From assembly GCF_022014495.1 (NCBI RefSeq), contig NZ_JAKLSQ010000018.1, forward strand, positions 1 through 64,000: DNA of 64,000 nt. The letters run 5' to 3'. Positions within the stretch are counted from its first letter, which is position 1, and the number at the start of each line of letters is the position of its first letter. A program made the position numbers and the translations under genes. The notes below the pieces were generated by a model. That model was not told the DNA's origin and did not search any database. It saw nothing but the letters and a program-made list of their open reading frames with translations. Source of the DNA: Sandaracinobacteroides sayramensis (GTDB lineage Bacteria > Pseudomonadota > Alphaproteobacteria > Sphingomonadales > Sphingomonadaceae). Shown here piece after piece: positions 10,281 through 19,181 of the stretch.

Positions 10281-12719
10281 ATGCGATCATTTTTCCTGGG
10301 GTCCGCGGCCCTTCTGACGGCTGGCGCCGCAATGGCCGGGGAAGCGCCCCCCCCGGCCTCCGGAGGCCCTTCGGACATCCTCGTGACCGTGGACCGGCAG
10401 CTTCGCCCGTCCCGCTCGGTGGCGTTTGCCGCCAGCGTCTTCTCGCCGCGCGACCTGGAAGCGATCGGCGTGACCGACCTGCTGGGGGTGGCGCGCAATG
10501 TGCCCGGGCTGGTCGCCGCGCATGTGCCGGGCGCGGGTTCCGCGAACGGCCTCTATCTGCGCGGGCTGGGCACCTCGGAAACGCTGCCCGGCGCCGATCC
10601 CGCCGTCGTCACGCTGGTGGACGGGGTGGTGCTGCCGGGCGTCAACGGCAACAACCTCGGGCTGTTCGATGTGGAGCGGGTGGAGGTGGCGCGCGGCTCG
10701 CAGGGCGCGCTCTATGGCCGCAACGCGCTGGGCGGGGCGATTTCCGTCCGGCTGAAACGGCCTTCCGAGGAGTTCGGCGGCTTCATCGAGGCCGGCTATG
10801 GCGCGAACGACCGCTGGCAGCTGCGCGGCTCGGTCGACATGCCGCTGGCGGACATCTTCCGGATCAAGCTCTCGGCCTTCTACCAGGACGACCATGGCTA
10901 TGCCCGCAACCCCGTCACGGGCCAGCGGCTGAACGACGGCGACCGGGCCGGCCTGCGCCTGGGTGTGCTGCTGCAGGCGACGGAGCGGCTGAGCTGGAAC
11001 GCCTCCGTCGCCTATATGGAATCGAACGGCGAGAATCTGCTGAACTTCCGCTGCGATCCGGCCGCGCCTTCCGAATGCGGCCGGCGGATCGTCTCGACCG
11101 GGATGGTGACCGACCGGCTTCTGGGCGGCGGCCCGCAATATTCGCTGCCGATCACCGGCCGGAAGGCGAATTTCACGCTGGGGAACGAAGTTTCGACGAC
11201 GCTCGTCACCTCCGACCTGCAATGGGCGGGCGAGTCGCATCGGCTGAACATCCTGACGGGCCATGTCTCGAACGAGGAAGTGTCGGCGCTGGACTATGGC
11301 GATGGGCGCGGCCTGCCCGACATCGCCACGCCTCGCCCGCCGGTGCGGGGTTTTGCCGATGGAGGTCGCAGCCGGCTGACGGACGGCTCCGTCAGCCAGA
11401 TTTCGCAGGAAGTGCGGCTGTCGGGCGATTTCGGCTTCCTGGACTATACGCTCGGCGGCTTGTGGCTGGACGAGGAACGCACCGCCGATGTCGCCGACCT
11501 GCAGACGCTGGAAGACGGCACGGCCGCCGGGCAGCCGCTGCTGCTGGGGGACCGCCTGCTGCGCAGCCGCACCAGGGCGAAGGCCGGTTATGGGCAGCTT
11601 TCCGCCCGCCTGCTGGGCGACCGGCTGACCGCGGCCGCCGCGCTTCGCTACACCGACGAGGAAAAGCGCCTGTCCGTGCGGGAAAACCGCGCGGGTTGCA
11701 CGGCGGCGATCGCCGACTGCCTGACCGGCGTTCCGGGTGAGACGCTGAAGACGAAGCAATGGACTCCGCGCTTCGCGCTCAGCTTCATGGCGGCGGAGGG
11801 CGTGAACTTCTACGCGAGCGCCGCGCGCGGCTACCGCTCGGGCGGCTGGAACGCCGGCGCGCTGCGGCGCGACGCCTTGCTGGCGACGGAAGCGGAAACC
11901 GCCTGGACCTATGAAACAGGCCTGAAATCCGTCTGGCTGGACGGGCGGCTGCGGCTGAACCTGACCGGCTTCGTGCTGAACGCCGACGACCGGCAACTGC
12001 CGATGCTGCGGGAGGATTCGGCAAGCGTCGCGCTGGGCAACGCCGCCGATTACCGCAACCGCGGGGTGGAGCTGGAAGTGGCGGCCACGCCGCTCGCCGG
12101 GCTGAACATCGGCCTGAACCTGACCTATCAGAAGGACCGCTACGCCGTTTCCGACGCGCTGGGGCTGACGGCGAACGGGCTGAAGACGGTGCGCCAGCAG
12201 CAGCAGGATTGCGCCGCCGACCTCGCCGCCGGAAAGCTGCCGCTTGGCCCTTCGGGCTACGCCGCGTCCAATTGCGCCGTGGGGCTGGTGACGGCGGATG
12301 GCAGCCTGGCGACGCCGACGCACACGCCGGACTGGACCCTGGCGCTGAACGCCGCCTGGGACGTGCCGGTGAACCAGTCGGGCATCATCCTCAGCCCGCG
12401 CGCGAGCCTCGTCTATCGCTCCAGGATGGAAACGGATTCCGCCAACGCCTCGCTTTACGAAGGGGCGTCCGCGCCGGCTTTCGATGGCAGCGTCTTCCCG
12501 GCGAATGCGCTGGGTGGGGGCTTTATTTCCGGCTCGGCGGCGAAGGCGCTCTGGCTGCTGAACGCGGGAATCGAGGTTCGGACCGACGACGAGAACTGGC
12601 GGCTGGCGCTCAGTTGCGAGAATTGCCTGAACCGGGCCGGCGGCGAAGCGAGCCTTTATGGCTACAGCTATCTGAACCCGCCGAGGAGCTGGATGCTCTC
12701 CGCCCGCCGCCGCTTCTAG
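10281..12719 (+). CDS. TonB-dependent outer-membrane receptor
   Basis: 812 aa. The signal peptide runs from ATG 10281 (MRSFFLGSAALL...AMAGE). The plug domain shows DLLGVARNVPGL, then LVDGVVLPG and VERVEVARGSQGALYGRNALGGAI. The long beta-barrel contains typical receptor motifs (RYTDEEKR, YRSGGWN) and ends in the outer-membrane C-terminal phenylalanine (ARRRF). It would import an unknown ligand with TonB-ExbBD energy. Preferred over upstream starts because it gives a signal peptide at the N-terminus. A GC-rich hairpin follows the stop. Confidence 0.93.
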   Translation: MRSFFLGSAALLTAGAAMAGEAPPPASGGPSDILVTVDRQLRPSRSVAFAASVFSPRDLEAIGVTDLLGVARNVPGLVAAHVPGAGSANGLYLRGLGTSETLPGADPAVVTLVDGVVLPGVNGNNLGLFDVERVEVARGSQGALYGRNALGGAISVRLKRPSEEFGGFIEAGYGANDRWQLRGSVDMPLADIFRIKLSAFYQDDHGYARNPVTGQRLNDGDRAGLRLGVLLQATERLSWNASVAYMESNGENLLNFRCDPAAPSECGRRIVSTGMVTDRLLGGGPQYSLPITGRKANFTLGNEVSTTLVTSDLQWAGESHRLNILTGHVSNEEVSALDYGDGRGLPDIATPRPPVRGFADGGRSRLTDGSVSQISQEVRLSGDFGFLDYTLGGLWLDEERTADVADLQTLEDGTAAGQPLLLGDRLLRSRTRAKAGYGQLSARLLGDRLTAAAALRYTDEEKRLSVRENRAGCTAAIADCLTGVPGETLKTKQWTPRFALSFMAAEGVNFYASAARGYRSGGWNAGALRRDALLATEAETAWTYETGLKSVWLDGRLRLNLTGFVLNADDRQLPMLREDSASVALGNAADYRNRGVELEVAATPLAGLNIGLNLTYQKDRYAVSDALGLTANGLKTVRQQQQDCAADLAAGKLPLGPSGYAASNCAVGLVTADGSLATPTHTPDWTLALNAAWDVPVNQSGIILSPRASLVYRSRMETDSANASLYEGASAPAFDGSVFPANALGGGFISGSAAKALWLLNAGIEVRTDDENWRLALSCENCLNRAGGEASLYGYSYLNPPRSWMLSARRRF

Positions 12720-12722
12720 AAT

Positions 12723-12747
12723 AAGGGGGGTGCCCGCCCCCCCTTTT
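12723..12747. terminator. Bidirectional terminator between convergent genes
   Basis: AAGGGGGG pairs with CCCCCCTT over a short loop (TGCCCG) and is followed by a short T-run (CTTTTC). It lies exactly between the stops of the TonB receptor (12719) and the membrane protein (12747), so it can serve both strands. Confidence 0.6.
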
Positions 12748-13334
12748 CAGCCGCCGCCCAGCAGCCCCTGCGTCACCATGCAGTAGAGCATCGGCAGCGA
12801 CAGCAGCGTGTTGGTGCGGCTGACCAGCATCGCCGTGGTCGCGGCGCGGGCCTTCGTCTCGGCATCCGCCTCCACCAGGCCCAGCGCCTTCTTCTGGTTC
12901 GGCCAGATCAGGAACCAGACGTTGAAGGCCATCACCAGCGCCAGCCACATGCCCAGCCCGATCAGCCGGAAGGGCGAGCGCAGCAGCAGCGCGTCCACCA
13001 GATAGCCCGACAGCATGGCGACGATGAGGCCGGTCAGCACCGTGAACAGCGCCGCCCAGCGGAACCAGAACAAGGCTTCCGGCGCGATATATTTCGAAAC
13101 GCCCGGCTTCATCTCGGCCGGCACCCTGGGCATCGTCGGGATCTGCACAAAGTTGAAATAGTAGAGCAGGCCGATCCACATGATTCCGCACAGGACGTGC
13201 AGGTAACGGAAGACGCCATTGGCGTAGCCGACGCCATCCCCGAACAATGGCCCGTGGAAGCCATAGGCCACCACCAGCAGCAGCGCCACGCTGAGCAGCA
13301 GAGTGGTGCTGAGATTCCCCAACAGTCTGGCCAT
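12747..13334 (-). CDS. Urate-oxidase-N / PuuD-type membrane protein
   Basis: 195 aa with four or five membrane helices and the signature RYLHVLCGIMWIGLLYYFNF followed by QIPTMPR, seen in the N-terminal membrane domain of PuuD-type urate hydroxylases (PF06181). The C-terminal cytochrome c domain of full PuuD is missing, so enzymatic urate oxidation is not implied; domain-only versions are common. ATG 13334 is chosen because GGGAGG lies 7 nt upstream; the TTG two codons earlier is too close to it. Confidence 0.8.
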   Translation of the reverse strand: MARLLGNLSTTLLLSVALLLVVAYGFHGPLFGDGVGYANGVFRYLHVLCGIMWIGLLYYFNFVQIPTMPRVPAEMKPGVSKYIAPEALFWFRWAALFTVLTGLIVAMLSGYLVDALLLRSPFRLIGLGMWLALVMAFNVWFLIWPNQKKALGLVEADAETKARAATTAMLVSRTNTLLSLPMLYCMVTQGLLGGG

Positions 13335-13463
13335 CGTCAAACCTCCCTTTGCCTGATCCCGTCGCTTTCACGCGATATTGCCATTTTGTTACGGCTTTCA
13401 CCCTCCATGCCAGCGGGGCGCCGCGGTTGCAATCGCGCTGCATTGCGGCCATCGGGCAGGCCC

Positions 13464-14324
13464 ATGCGCGGCGGCCCCATCCTTCTCTACATCATCGGCA
13501 TCGCCATTTTCTGCGCGATGGACGCGGTGATGAAATGGCTGGTCGTCGGCAATCCGGCGATCGTCGCCACCTTCTGGCGCTATCTTTCCGCCATCTTCTT
13601 CACCGCGCTGATCTGGATCGGCGCCGGCCGCCCGGCCATCACCCGCGAAATGCTGCCCGTGCACGCGATAAGGGGCGCGGTCATCGCCATTTCGGCGACG
13701 CTGTTCTTCTGGTCGCTCACCATCCTGCCGCTGGCGCAGGCGGTGACGATCGCCTTCATCGCCCCGCTGCTGATCCCGCCCATCGCCTCGGTGATGCTGA
13801 AGGAGCGGATGCGGGCCGGAAGCGTCGCCGCTGGGCTGATCGGCTTCCTGGGGGTGATCGTCGCCGTGGGCTTCGATCCGGCTTCCCTTTCCGCCGACAA
13901 GCTGCGCGGCGTGGGCGCGGTGCTGGTCTCGGCGCTTTGCTATGCGGTGACGGTGGTGCTGATGCGGATGCGCGCCGCGAGAGACGGCCCGGCGGTGCTG
14001 AGCCTGCTGGGCGCCATTTTCCCGGCCCTAGTGCTGCTGCCGCCGGCCTTGCTCACCGCCCCGGCCGCCGCGCTGGTTCCGCGCGGGGAGACACTGGCGT
14101 TCGTGGCGCTTGCCGGGCTGTTCGGGGCGATCGCCCTGCAGTTTCTGGCCCGCGCCTATGCGAGGGTCGAGGCGCAGGTGCTGGCGCCCTTCGAATACAC
14201 CGCCCTTGTCTGGGCGGCGCTTTACGGCTGGCTGTTCTTCGCCGAGCCGGTCAGCCTGCGCATCTGGCTGGGGGCCGCGATCATCGCCGGCGCCTGCCTG
14301 TGGCAGACGCGGCGGCCGGCCTGA
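13464..14324 (+). CDS. EamA-family (DMT) transporter
   Basis: 286 aa with the ten-helix pattern of the drug/metabolite transporter superfamily: two EamA repeats of about 140 aa each (first from GGPILLYIIGIAIF, second from RGVGAVLVSALCYAV). Inner-membrane exporter of unknown small metabolites. Divergent from the urate-oxidase-N protein. ATG 13464 gives the usual short N-terminus; upstream in-frame sequence is not membrane-protein-like. Confidence 0.9.
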   Translation: MRGGPILLYIIGIAIFCAMDAVMKWLVVGNPAIVATFWRYLSAIFFTALIWIGAGRPAITREMLPVHAIRGAVIAISATLFFWSLTILPLAQAVTIAFIAPLLIPPIASVMLKERMRAGSVAAGLIGFLGVIVAVGFDPASLSADKLRGVGAVLVSALCYAVTVVLMRMRAARDGPAVLSLLGAIFPALVLLPPALLTAPAAALVPRGETLAFVALAGLFGAIALQFLARAYARVEAQVLAPFEYTALVWAALYGWLFFAEPVSLRIWLGAAIIAGACLWQTRRPA

Positions 14325-14414
14325 AACCCCCTCTTCTTGAAAGCTGGCAGCCGGCGGCGGCAGCCTCTATTCCGATCCGATGATCGATCCGAAACCATGT
14401 GGGGAGCAAGCGGG

Positions 14415-14867
14415 ATGAGCCTGAAGACCGATGGCTGGCGGCTGAGCCCCGACGCCTATCCCGTGCGGCTGACCATCCCCACCCGCTTCGGCGACATGGA
14501 CACGAACGCGCATCTCAACAATGTGGCGATCGCCCGGCTGGTGGAGGAGTCGCGCGTGCGCTTCCATTACGCCCTGCACGAAGAGGGCGGCGAGGTCAGC
14601 CCGGGCGGGGTGATGGTGGCGCATGTCTCGATCGATTATCTGGGCGAGGGGGAATATCCCGCCGACGTGGAATCCGCAGTCGGCATCGCCGCCATCGGCG
14701 GCTCCAGCTATCGAATCGCCATCGGCCTCTTTCAGAAGGGGCGGGCCTTCGCGCTGGCGGAAAGCGTGATGGTGAATGTGCGGCCCGGCCGGGCGGGCGC
14801 CGCGCCGATCCCGCCCGGATTGCGGACGCTGCTGGGCCGATATGCGGTGGTGAACGCCAGCGGCTGA
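14415..14867 (+). CDS. Acyl-CoA thioesterase, hot-dog fold
   Basis: 150 aa. The motif TRFGDMDTNAHLNNVAIARL is the 4-hydroxybenzoyl-CoA thioesterase-type catalytic segment (Asp/Asn region), followed by the central helix with VEESRVRFHY and the strand AHVSIDYLGE. It hydrolyses an acyl-CoA of unknown chain. ATG 14415 has GGGAG about 9 nt upstream. Confidence 0.88.
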   Translation: MSLKTDGWRLSPDAYPVRLTIPTRFGDMDTNAHLNNVAIARLVEESRVRFHYALHEEGGEVSPGGVMVAHVSIDYLGEGEYPADVESAVGIAAIGGSSYRIAIGLFQKGRAFALAESVMVNVRPGRAGAAPIPPGLRTLLGRYAVVNASG

Positions 14868-15002
14868 AGCCGCAGACGATCCAAAGCATATTGTTTGCCA
14901 TCCATCGTCGACGAACGCCGTTTGTCGAAGCGCGATTGCCCCCTGCGACAAATGTAGCTTCAAACGTCGCAACATCGAATCCGAACCGGGGGAATCCACC
15001 GC

Positions 15003-17057
15003 ATGCCAGCTTTCGCCGCCGCCGGACGGCTGCTGCCCTTCGCCTTTCTGGCCGCGCTGCCGCTTTCGGCGGCCGAGGCGCAGGAGCGGGTCGGCAACCG
15101 AACCGTCTATCAGGCGCCCTTCTTCCAGCCCTTCGCCCCCACCAACGCGCTGCAGCTCGTCGAGCGGGTGCCCGGATTCCAGTTGCAGGACATCGACCAG
15201 GATGTGCGCGGCTTCGGGCAGGCGGCGGGCAATGTCGTCATCAACGGCGAACGCCCCAGCGCCAAGAGCGACAGCCTGGAGACCATATTGGCGCGGATCC
15301 CCGCCGCCCGCGTGCTGCGGGTGGAAGTCGGCCCCGGGGACGGCTTCGGGGCGGAATTCGCCGGCAAGCCGCAGGTGCTGAACCTGGTGCTGACGGAGGA
15401 TGCCGGCGTCGCCGGAACCGCCGAGATGCGCTTTCGCCGGCCGTTCACCGGCGAGATCCGGGTGGACGGCAAGGCTTCCGCGCTGGTGAAGCGCGGCAAG
15501 TCCAGCTTCAGCCTTGCGCTCGACTACAACAATGACGATATCAGCGATTTCGGCCCGGACATCCTCACCCGCCTGCCCGGCGGGGAGCTTGTGGAACGCC
15601 GCGACAAGTTCAATTCCGTCGATGATCCGGAAGGCAATGTCTCGCTGGGCTGGGCGCATGAGGATGGCGCCGACCGCCGCGCCAATCTGAACTTCCGCTA
15701 CGCCGGGGGGCGCTACCGGCTCTGGCAGGCAAACAGGGTAACGCCCGCCGCCGGACCGCTGCGCGACGATGTGCTGGAGCAGGATTTCCGCTACCGCCAG
15801 TTCGAGGTGGGCGGGGACGTGACCCGGCCGCTGGCGGCGGGCAATGTGAAGCTGATCCTGCTCGCCACCCGCACGCGGCGCGATCGCGAGGAATTGATGG
15901 AGAACAACGCCGGCGGCGAGATCCTCGGCGGCTTCACCCAGTTCCAGCAGACGACGGACGCCGAAAGCGTGGCGCGGGTCGTCTGGTCCCGCCTGTCCTC
16001 CGACGGCTGGTCGATCGAGGCCGGCGGCGAGGCGGTGCTGAACCGGCTGGACAGCGCGGTGGACCTTGCCGAGACGCAGGCCGGCGGCGGGCAGGTGCCG
16101 ATCGACCTGCCGCTCGCCAACGCCACCGTGCGGGAGATAAGGCTGGAGCCGTTCCTCAACATGGGGCGGGCGCTGGCGCCGGGCCTGCGCGCCGATTTCG
16201 GGCTGACCTTCGAACGCTCGCGCCTGACGGTCAGCGGCGACGCTGAGGCGGAGCGGACGCTCTCCTATCTGAAGCCCAAGGCCAGCCTCGACTGGCGCAG
16301 CGGCCGCTGGCAGGTGCAGGCGCGGGCGGAGCGCACCGTCAACCAGCTGAACTTCGGCGACTTCATCAGCCTTGCCGAACTGTCGAGCGACCGGGTGAAT
16401 GGCGGCAACGCCGATCTGGTGCCGCAAACCGCCTGGGAATTTCTGGTGACGGCGGAACGGCCTTTCCTGGAGACCGGAGTGATCCGCGTCGAACTGGGCC
16501 TCAATCTGGTGCGGCAGGTGCAGGACCGGGTGCCGGTGGAGGACGGGCTGGACGCGCCGGGCAACCTCGGCTCCGGGCAGATGCGCATCGCCCGGCTGAA
16601 CATCGACGCGCCGCTGTCGCGGTTCGGCATCCCCGGCGCGCGGGCGAAGATGCGGCTTTCGATCGTCGATACCCGCGTGCGCGACCCCTATACGCTGCAG
16701 CACCGGCATTTCACCGGCTATACGCTCTGGGTGCTGGACGTGGGTTTCCGGCAGGATCTCGGACGCTTCGCCTGGGGGGTCGATACCTATACCAACTCCG
16801 GCTCCACCCAGTATCGGCGCAGCGAGGAGGACAGGAGCCACCGGCAGAACCCGTTCGTGGAGGCCTTCGCCGAATATCGCCCCGACAGCCGCACCACCAT
16901 GACGCTGCGCGTCGAGAATCCGCTGGACGTCAATTTCTACCGCACCCGCACCTTCTACAGCCCGGACCGCTCCAGCCCGGAGCCCGCCATGCGCGAGTTC
17001 CGCAAGCGGCAGGAGCATATCACCCCCTCGCTGACGCTGAAGCGGACCTTCGGCTGA
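15003..17057 (+). CDS. TonB-dependent receptor-like outer-membrane protein
   Basis: 684 aa with a signal peptide (cleavage near AAEAQE). A plug-like region includes QLVERVPGFQLQDID, NVVINGERPSAKSDSLE and IPAARVLRVEVGPGDGFG, followed by a beta-barrel. It is shorter than the other two receptors here, lacks an obvious N-terminal TonB box, and ends LTLKRTFG rather than on a terminal aromatic. It may be a divergent TonB receptor. Upstream (14941-14971) TGCGAC...GTCGCA forms an inverted repeat that might be an operator. Confidence 0.85.
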   Translation: MPAFAAAGRLLPFAFLAALPLSAAEAQERVGNRTVYQAPFFQPFAPTNALQLVERVPGFQLQDIDQDVRGFGQAAGNVVINGERPSAKSDSLETILARIPAARVLRVEVGPGDGFGAEFAGKPQVLNLVLTEDAGVAGTAEMRFRRPFTGEIRVDGKASALVKRGKSSFSLALDYNNDDISDFGPDILTRLPGGELVERRDKFNSVDDPEGNVSLGWAHEDGADRRANLNFRYAGGRYRLWQANRVTPAAGPLRDDVLEQDFRYRQFEVGGDVTRPLAAGNVKLILLATRTRRDREELMENNAGGEILGGFTQFQQTTDAESVARVVWSRLSSDGWSIEAGGEAVLNRLDSAVDLAETQAGGGQVPIDLPLANATVREIRLEPFLNMGRALAPGLRADFGLTFERSRLTVSGDAEAERTLSYLKPKASLDWRSGRWQVQARAERTVNQLNFGDFISLAELSSDRVNGGNADLVPQTAWEFLVTAERPFLETGVIRVELGLNLVRQVQDRVPVEDGLDAPGNLGSGQMRIARLNIDAPLSRFGIPGARAKMRLSIVDTRVRDPYTLQHRHFTGYTLWVLDVGFRQDLGRFAWGVDTYTNSGSTQYRRSEEDRSHRQNPFVEAFAEYRPDSRTTMTLRVENPLDVNFYRTRTFYSPDRSSPEPAMREFRKRQEHITPSLTLKRTFG

Positions 17058-17061
17058 AGTG

Positions 17062-18270
17062 TCAGCGGGCGGCGCGGATGAAGCCGCCGCCCAGCACCCG
17101 GCTGCCGGCGTAGCAGACGGCGGCCTGGCCGGGGGCGACCCCGAACTGCGGCTCGGGGAAAATCAGCTCCGGTAAGATCAGCTCCGGGGCGCTGCCGCCG
17201 AACAGCCGCGCAGGCGCGAGCGGGGCCATGGAGCGGAGCTTCACCTCGACGTCGAGCCCCTCGTCCGGAATCGGCGCCGAGAGCCAGTTGAGCCCGTCGA
17301 GCTCCACCCGGCGGACGGCCAGCGCCGAGCGGGGGCCGACCACCAGCCGGTTCGCGCCGGCGTCCAGGCGCACCACATAGAGCGGTTCGGCCTGCCCGCC
17401 GATCTCGATCCCCCGGCGCTGGCCGACGGTGAAGCCGATCAGCCCGGCGTGGCGGCCGAGCCGCCGGCCCTCCATGTCGACGATGTCGCCGGGCCGGTCC
17501 GCGTCCGGGCGGAGCTTGCGCACCACGGCGCGATAGTCGCCGGCGGGAACGAAGCAGATGTCCTGGCTGTCGGGCTTCGCCGCCACGCGCAGGCCGAAAT
17601 GCTGCGCCAGCAGCCGCACGGTCGGCTTGTCGAGGCCGCCCAGCGGGAAGACCAGCCTTGAAAGCTGCGCCGCCGTGGTGGCGAACAGGAAATAGCTCTG
17701 GTCCTTGGAGGGGTCGAGCGCGCGGTGCAGTTCGGCGCCGCCCGCGCCATCGAGCCGCTGCACATAATGGCCCGTCACCAGCGCCTCGGCGCCCAGATCC
17801 CCGGCAACGCCCAGCAGGTCACGGAATTTCACGGTCTGGTTGCAGCTGATGCAGGGCACCGGCGTGCGGCCTTCCAGATAGCTGTCGGCGAAGGCCTCCA
17901 TCACCTCGGCGCGGAAGGCCGAGGCATAGTCGAGCACATAATGCGCGAAGCCCTGCGTGTCGGCGACGGCGCGGGCGTCGGCGATGTCCGATCCGGCGCA
18001 GCAGGCCCCGGCGCGCGAAGGGGAGGCGTCATGGTCGGAGAGGCGCAGCGTCACTCCGATCGTCTCGCAGCCATGGGCGTGGGCGGCGGCGGCGGCGACG
18101 CTGGAATCGACCCCGCCCGACATGGCGACCACCACCCGCGTGCCCGGCGGCGGCAGCCGCGCGGCGACCTGCGCCAGCGCCAGCGCCACGGAGTCCGACG
18201 CGCCGTCCGACGCACCGTCCGTCACAGTCGGTGAACTTCGGGTAACAATGCTTTGCACCACTTCAGGCAC
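17062..18270 (-). CDS. mnmA: tRNA-specific 2-thiouridylase MnmA
   Basis: 402 aa. It puts sulfur on U34 of tRNA-Lys/Glu/Gln using ATP. The PP-loop AMSGGVDSSVAAA begins near residue 48; the two catalytic cysteines are in VPCISCNQ and DSQDICFVPAG. The N-terminus upstream of the PP-loop (about 45 aa) is longer than usual and contains the duplication DGASDGASD, coded by a short tandem repeat at 18196-18230. The true start may be internal, since the assigned GTG has no strong ribosome-binding site. Confidence 0.93.
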   Translation of the reverse strand: MPEVVQSIVTRSSPTVTDGASDGASDSVALALAQVAARLPPPGTRVVVAMSGGVDSSVAAAAAHAHGCETIGVTLRLSDHDASPSRAGACCAGSDIADARAVADTQGFAHYVLDYASAFRAEVMEAFADSYLEGRTPVPCISCNQTVKFRDLLGVAGDLGAEALVTGHYVQRLDGAGGAELHRALDPSKDQSYFLFATTAAQLSRLVFPLGGLDKPTVRLLAQHFGLRVAAKPDSQDICFVPAGDYRAVVRKLRPDADRPGDIVDMEGRRLGRHAGLIGFTVGQRRGIEIGGQAEPLYVVRLDAGANRLVVGPRSALAVRRVELDGLNWLSAPIPDEGLDVEVKLRSMAPLAPARLFGGSAPELILPELIFPEPQFGVAPGQAAVCYAGSRVLGGGFIRAAR

Positions 18271-18627
18271 GATCTGGGTTACCTAACAATCGTCGACGGG
18301 CTCAAGGCCGCTGAAAGCCGGCCGTTGCTTGGGAGAAGGCAAGCAGGAGACCGACGACAAGAAGGTTGGGCGCGGGCCTCTGGCTGGCGCGTTCCGCAAG
18401 GCCAGATGGCCCCGCGGGCGCAAAAGCGCAAGGGCAGGCACCCCGCGGAAACCGGGTGGGACTTTGAAAGGCCGGGGCGCCGAGGCGCCCGGGTTCTGGT
18501 GAAGGCCGGCGGACATGGGGCCCCCTCGCGGGGCCACAACCTTCGATCGGACCCCGTCACGGGGCACCGGCCATCCGGCCGGCGGCTGGTTTCGGGAACT
18601 GCTTTGTCGGAAGAGCAAGGGTCAGAG
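18271..18627. other. Divergent intergenic region / structured leader between mnmA and sciP
   Basis: 357 nt without a convincing gene. GGTAAC (18241-18246) and GTTACC (18278-18283) form an inverted repeat across the mnmA start. Further on there is a 7-bp hairpin GGGCGCC-GA-GGCGCCC (18475-18490), a GGGGCCCC palindrome near 18518 and a CCCCGT-CA-CGGGG stem near 18553. The frame of sciP stays open through here, but its translation is compositionally poor. A structured 5' leader of sciP is the likely content; no known RNA family was recognised. Confidence 0.4.
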
Positions 18628-19107
18628 ATGGTTGAGAATATCAAGGCCGAGGGTCGGCTGGGCCAGAACAGCGATCATGGAGAAGCGGGCTTCGCCGGCC
18701 ACCATGCCGATGCGATCCACCTGCCCGGCCGGGAGCGCCGCCAGGCGCCCGCCGGCGCCGAAGCGCAGGATGCGCGCCCGACCTCGGTGGAAGGGCCGCT
18801 CGGCCGGCCGATCACCCTGGAAACGCTGCCGCCGGCCGACACGCGCCGTTGGGTGGTGCGCCGCAAGGCCGAAGTGATCGCCGCCATCCGCGGCGGCCTG
18901 CTGACGGCGGCGGAAGCCTGCGCCCGCTACCGGCTGAGCCCGGAAGAGCTGGAACTGTGGCAGGACTCGCTAGACCGCGCCGGCGTCCCCGGCCTCCGGG
19001 TGACGCGCATCCAGCTCTACCGCGACTATCCGGTGAAACCGCCGGTCCGCAAGGCGGAACCCGCCGAGCCGCGGAAGATCGATCTCAGCCGCACCTGGAG
19101 CATCTGA
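18628..19107 (+). CDS. sciP: SciP-family (DUF1153) regulator with N-terminal extension
   Basis: 159 aa. The C-terminal part (about residues 55-133) matches SciP: LPPADTRRWVVRRKAEVIAA, LLTAAEACARYRLSPEELELW and GLRVTRIQLYRDY. In Caulobacter, SciP is a small helix-turn-helix protein that represses CtrA-activated promoters. The core there is about 90 aa; here about 60 charged, Gly/Ala-rich residues precede it. ATG 18628 is the first plausible start. It lies 74 nt upstream of a ctrA-like gene in the same orientation, so the pair may share regulation. Confidence 0.85.
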   Translation: MVENIKAEGRLGQNSDHGEAGFAGHHADAIHLPGRERRQAPAGAEAQDARPTSVEGPLGRPITLETLPPADTRRWVVRRKAEVIAAIRGGLLTAAEACARYRLSPEELELWQDSLDRAGVPGLRVTRIQLYRDYPVKPPVRKAEPAEPRKIDLSRTWSI

Positions 19108-19181
19108 GCCCCGGAACGGCGATGGCGCGCCCCCCGTGCGACACCGCACGTGCGGCGCCCGGACAGCATTGAAGGACGAGC

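Noticed and set aside
18253-18627. In-frame upstream extension of SciP
   Set aside because: No protein-like conservation pattern, several strong stems, and it overlaps the mnmA start; a plausible ATG exists at 18628.
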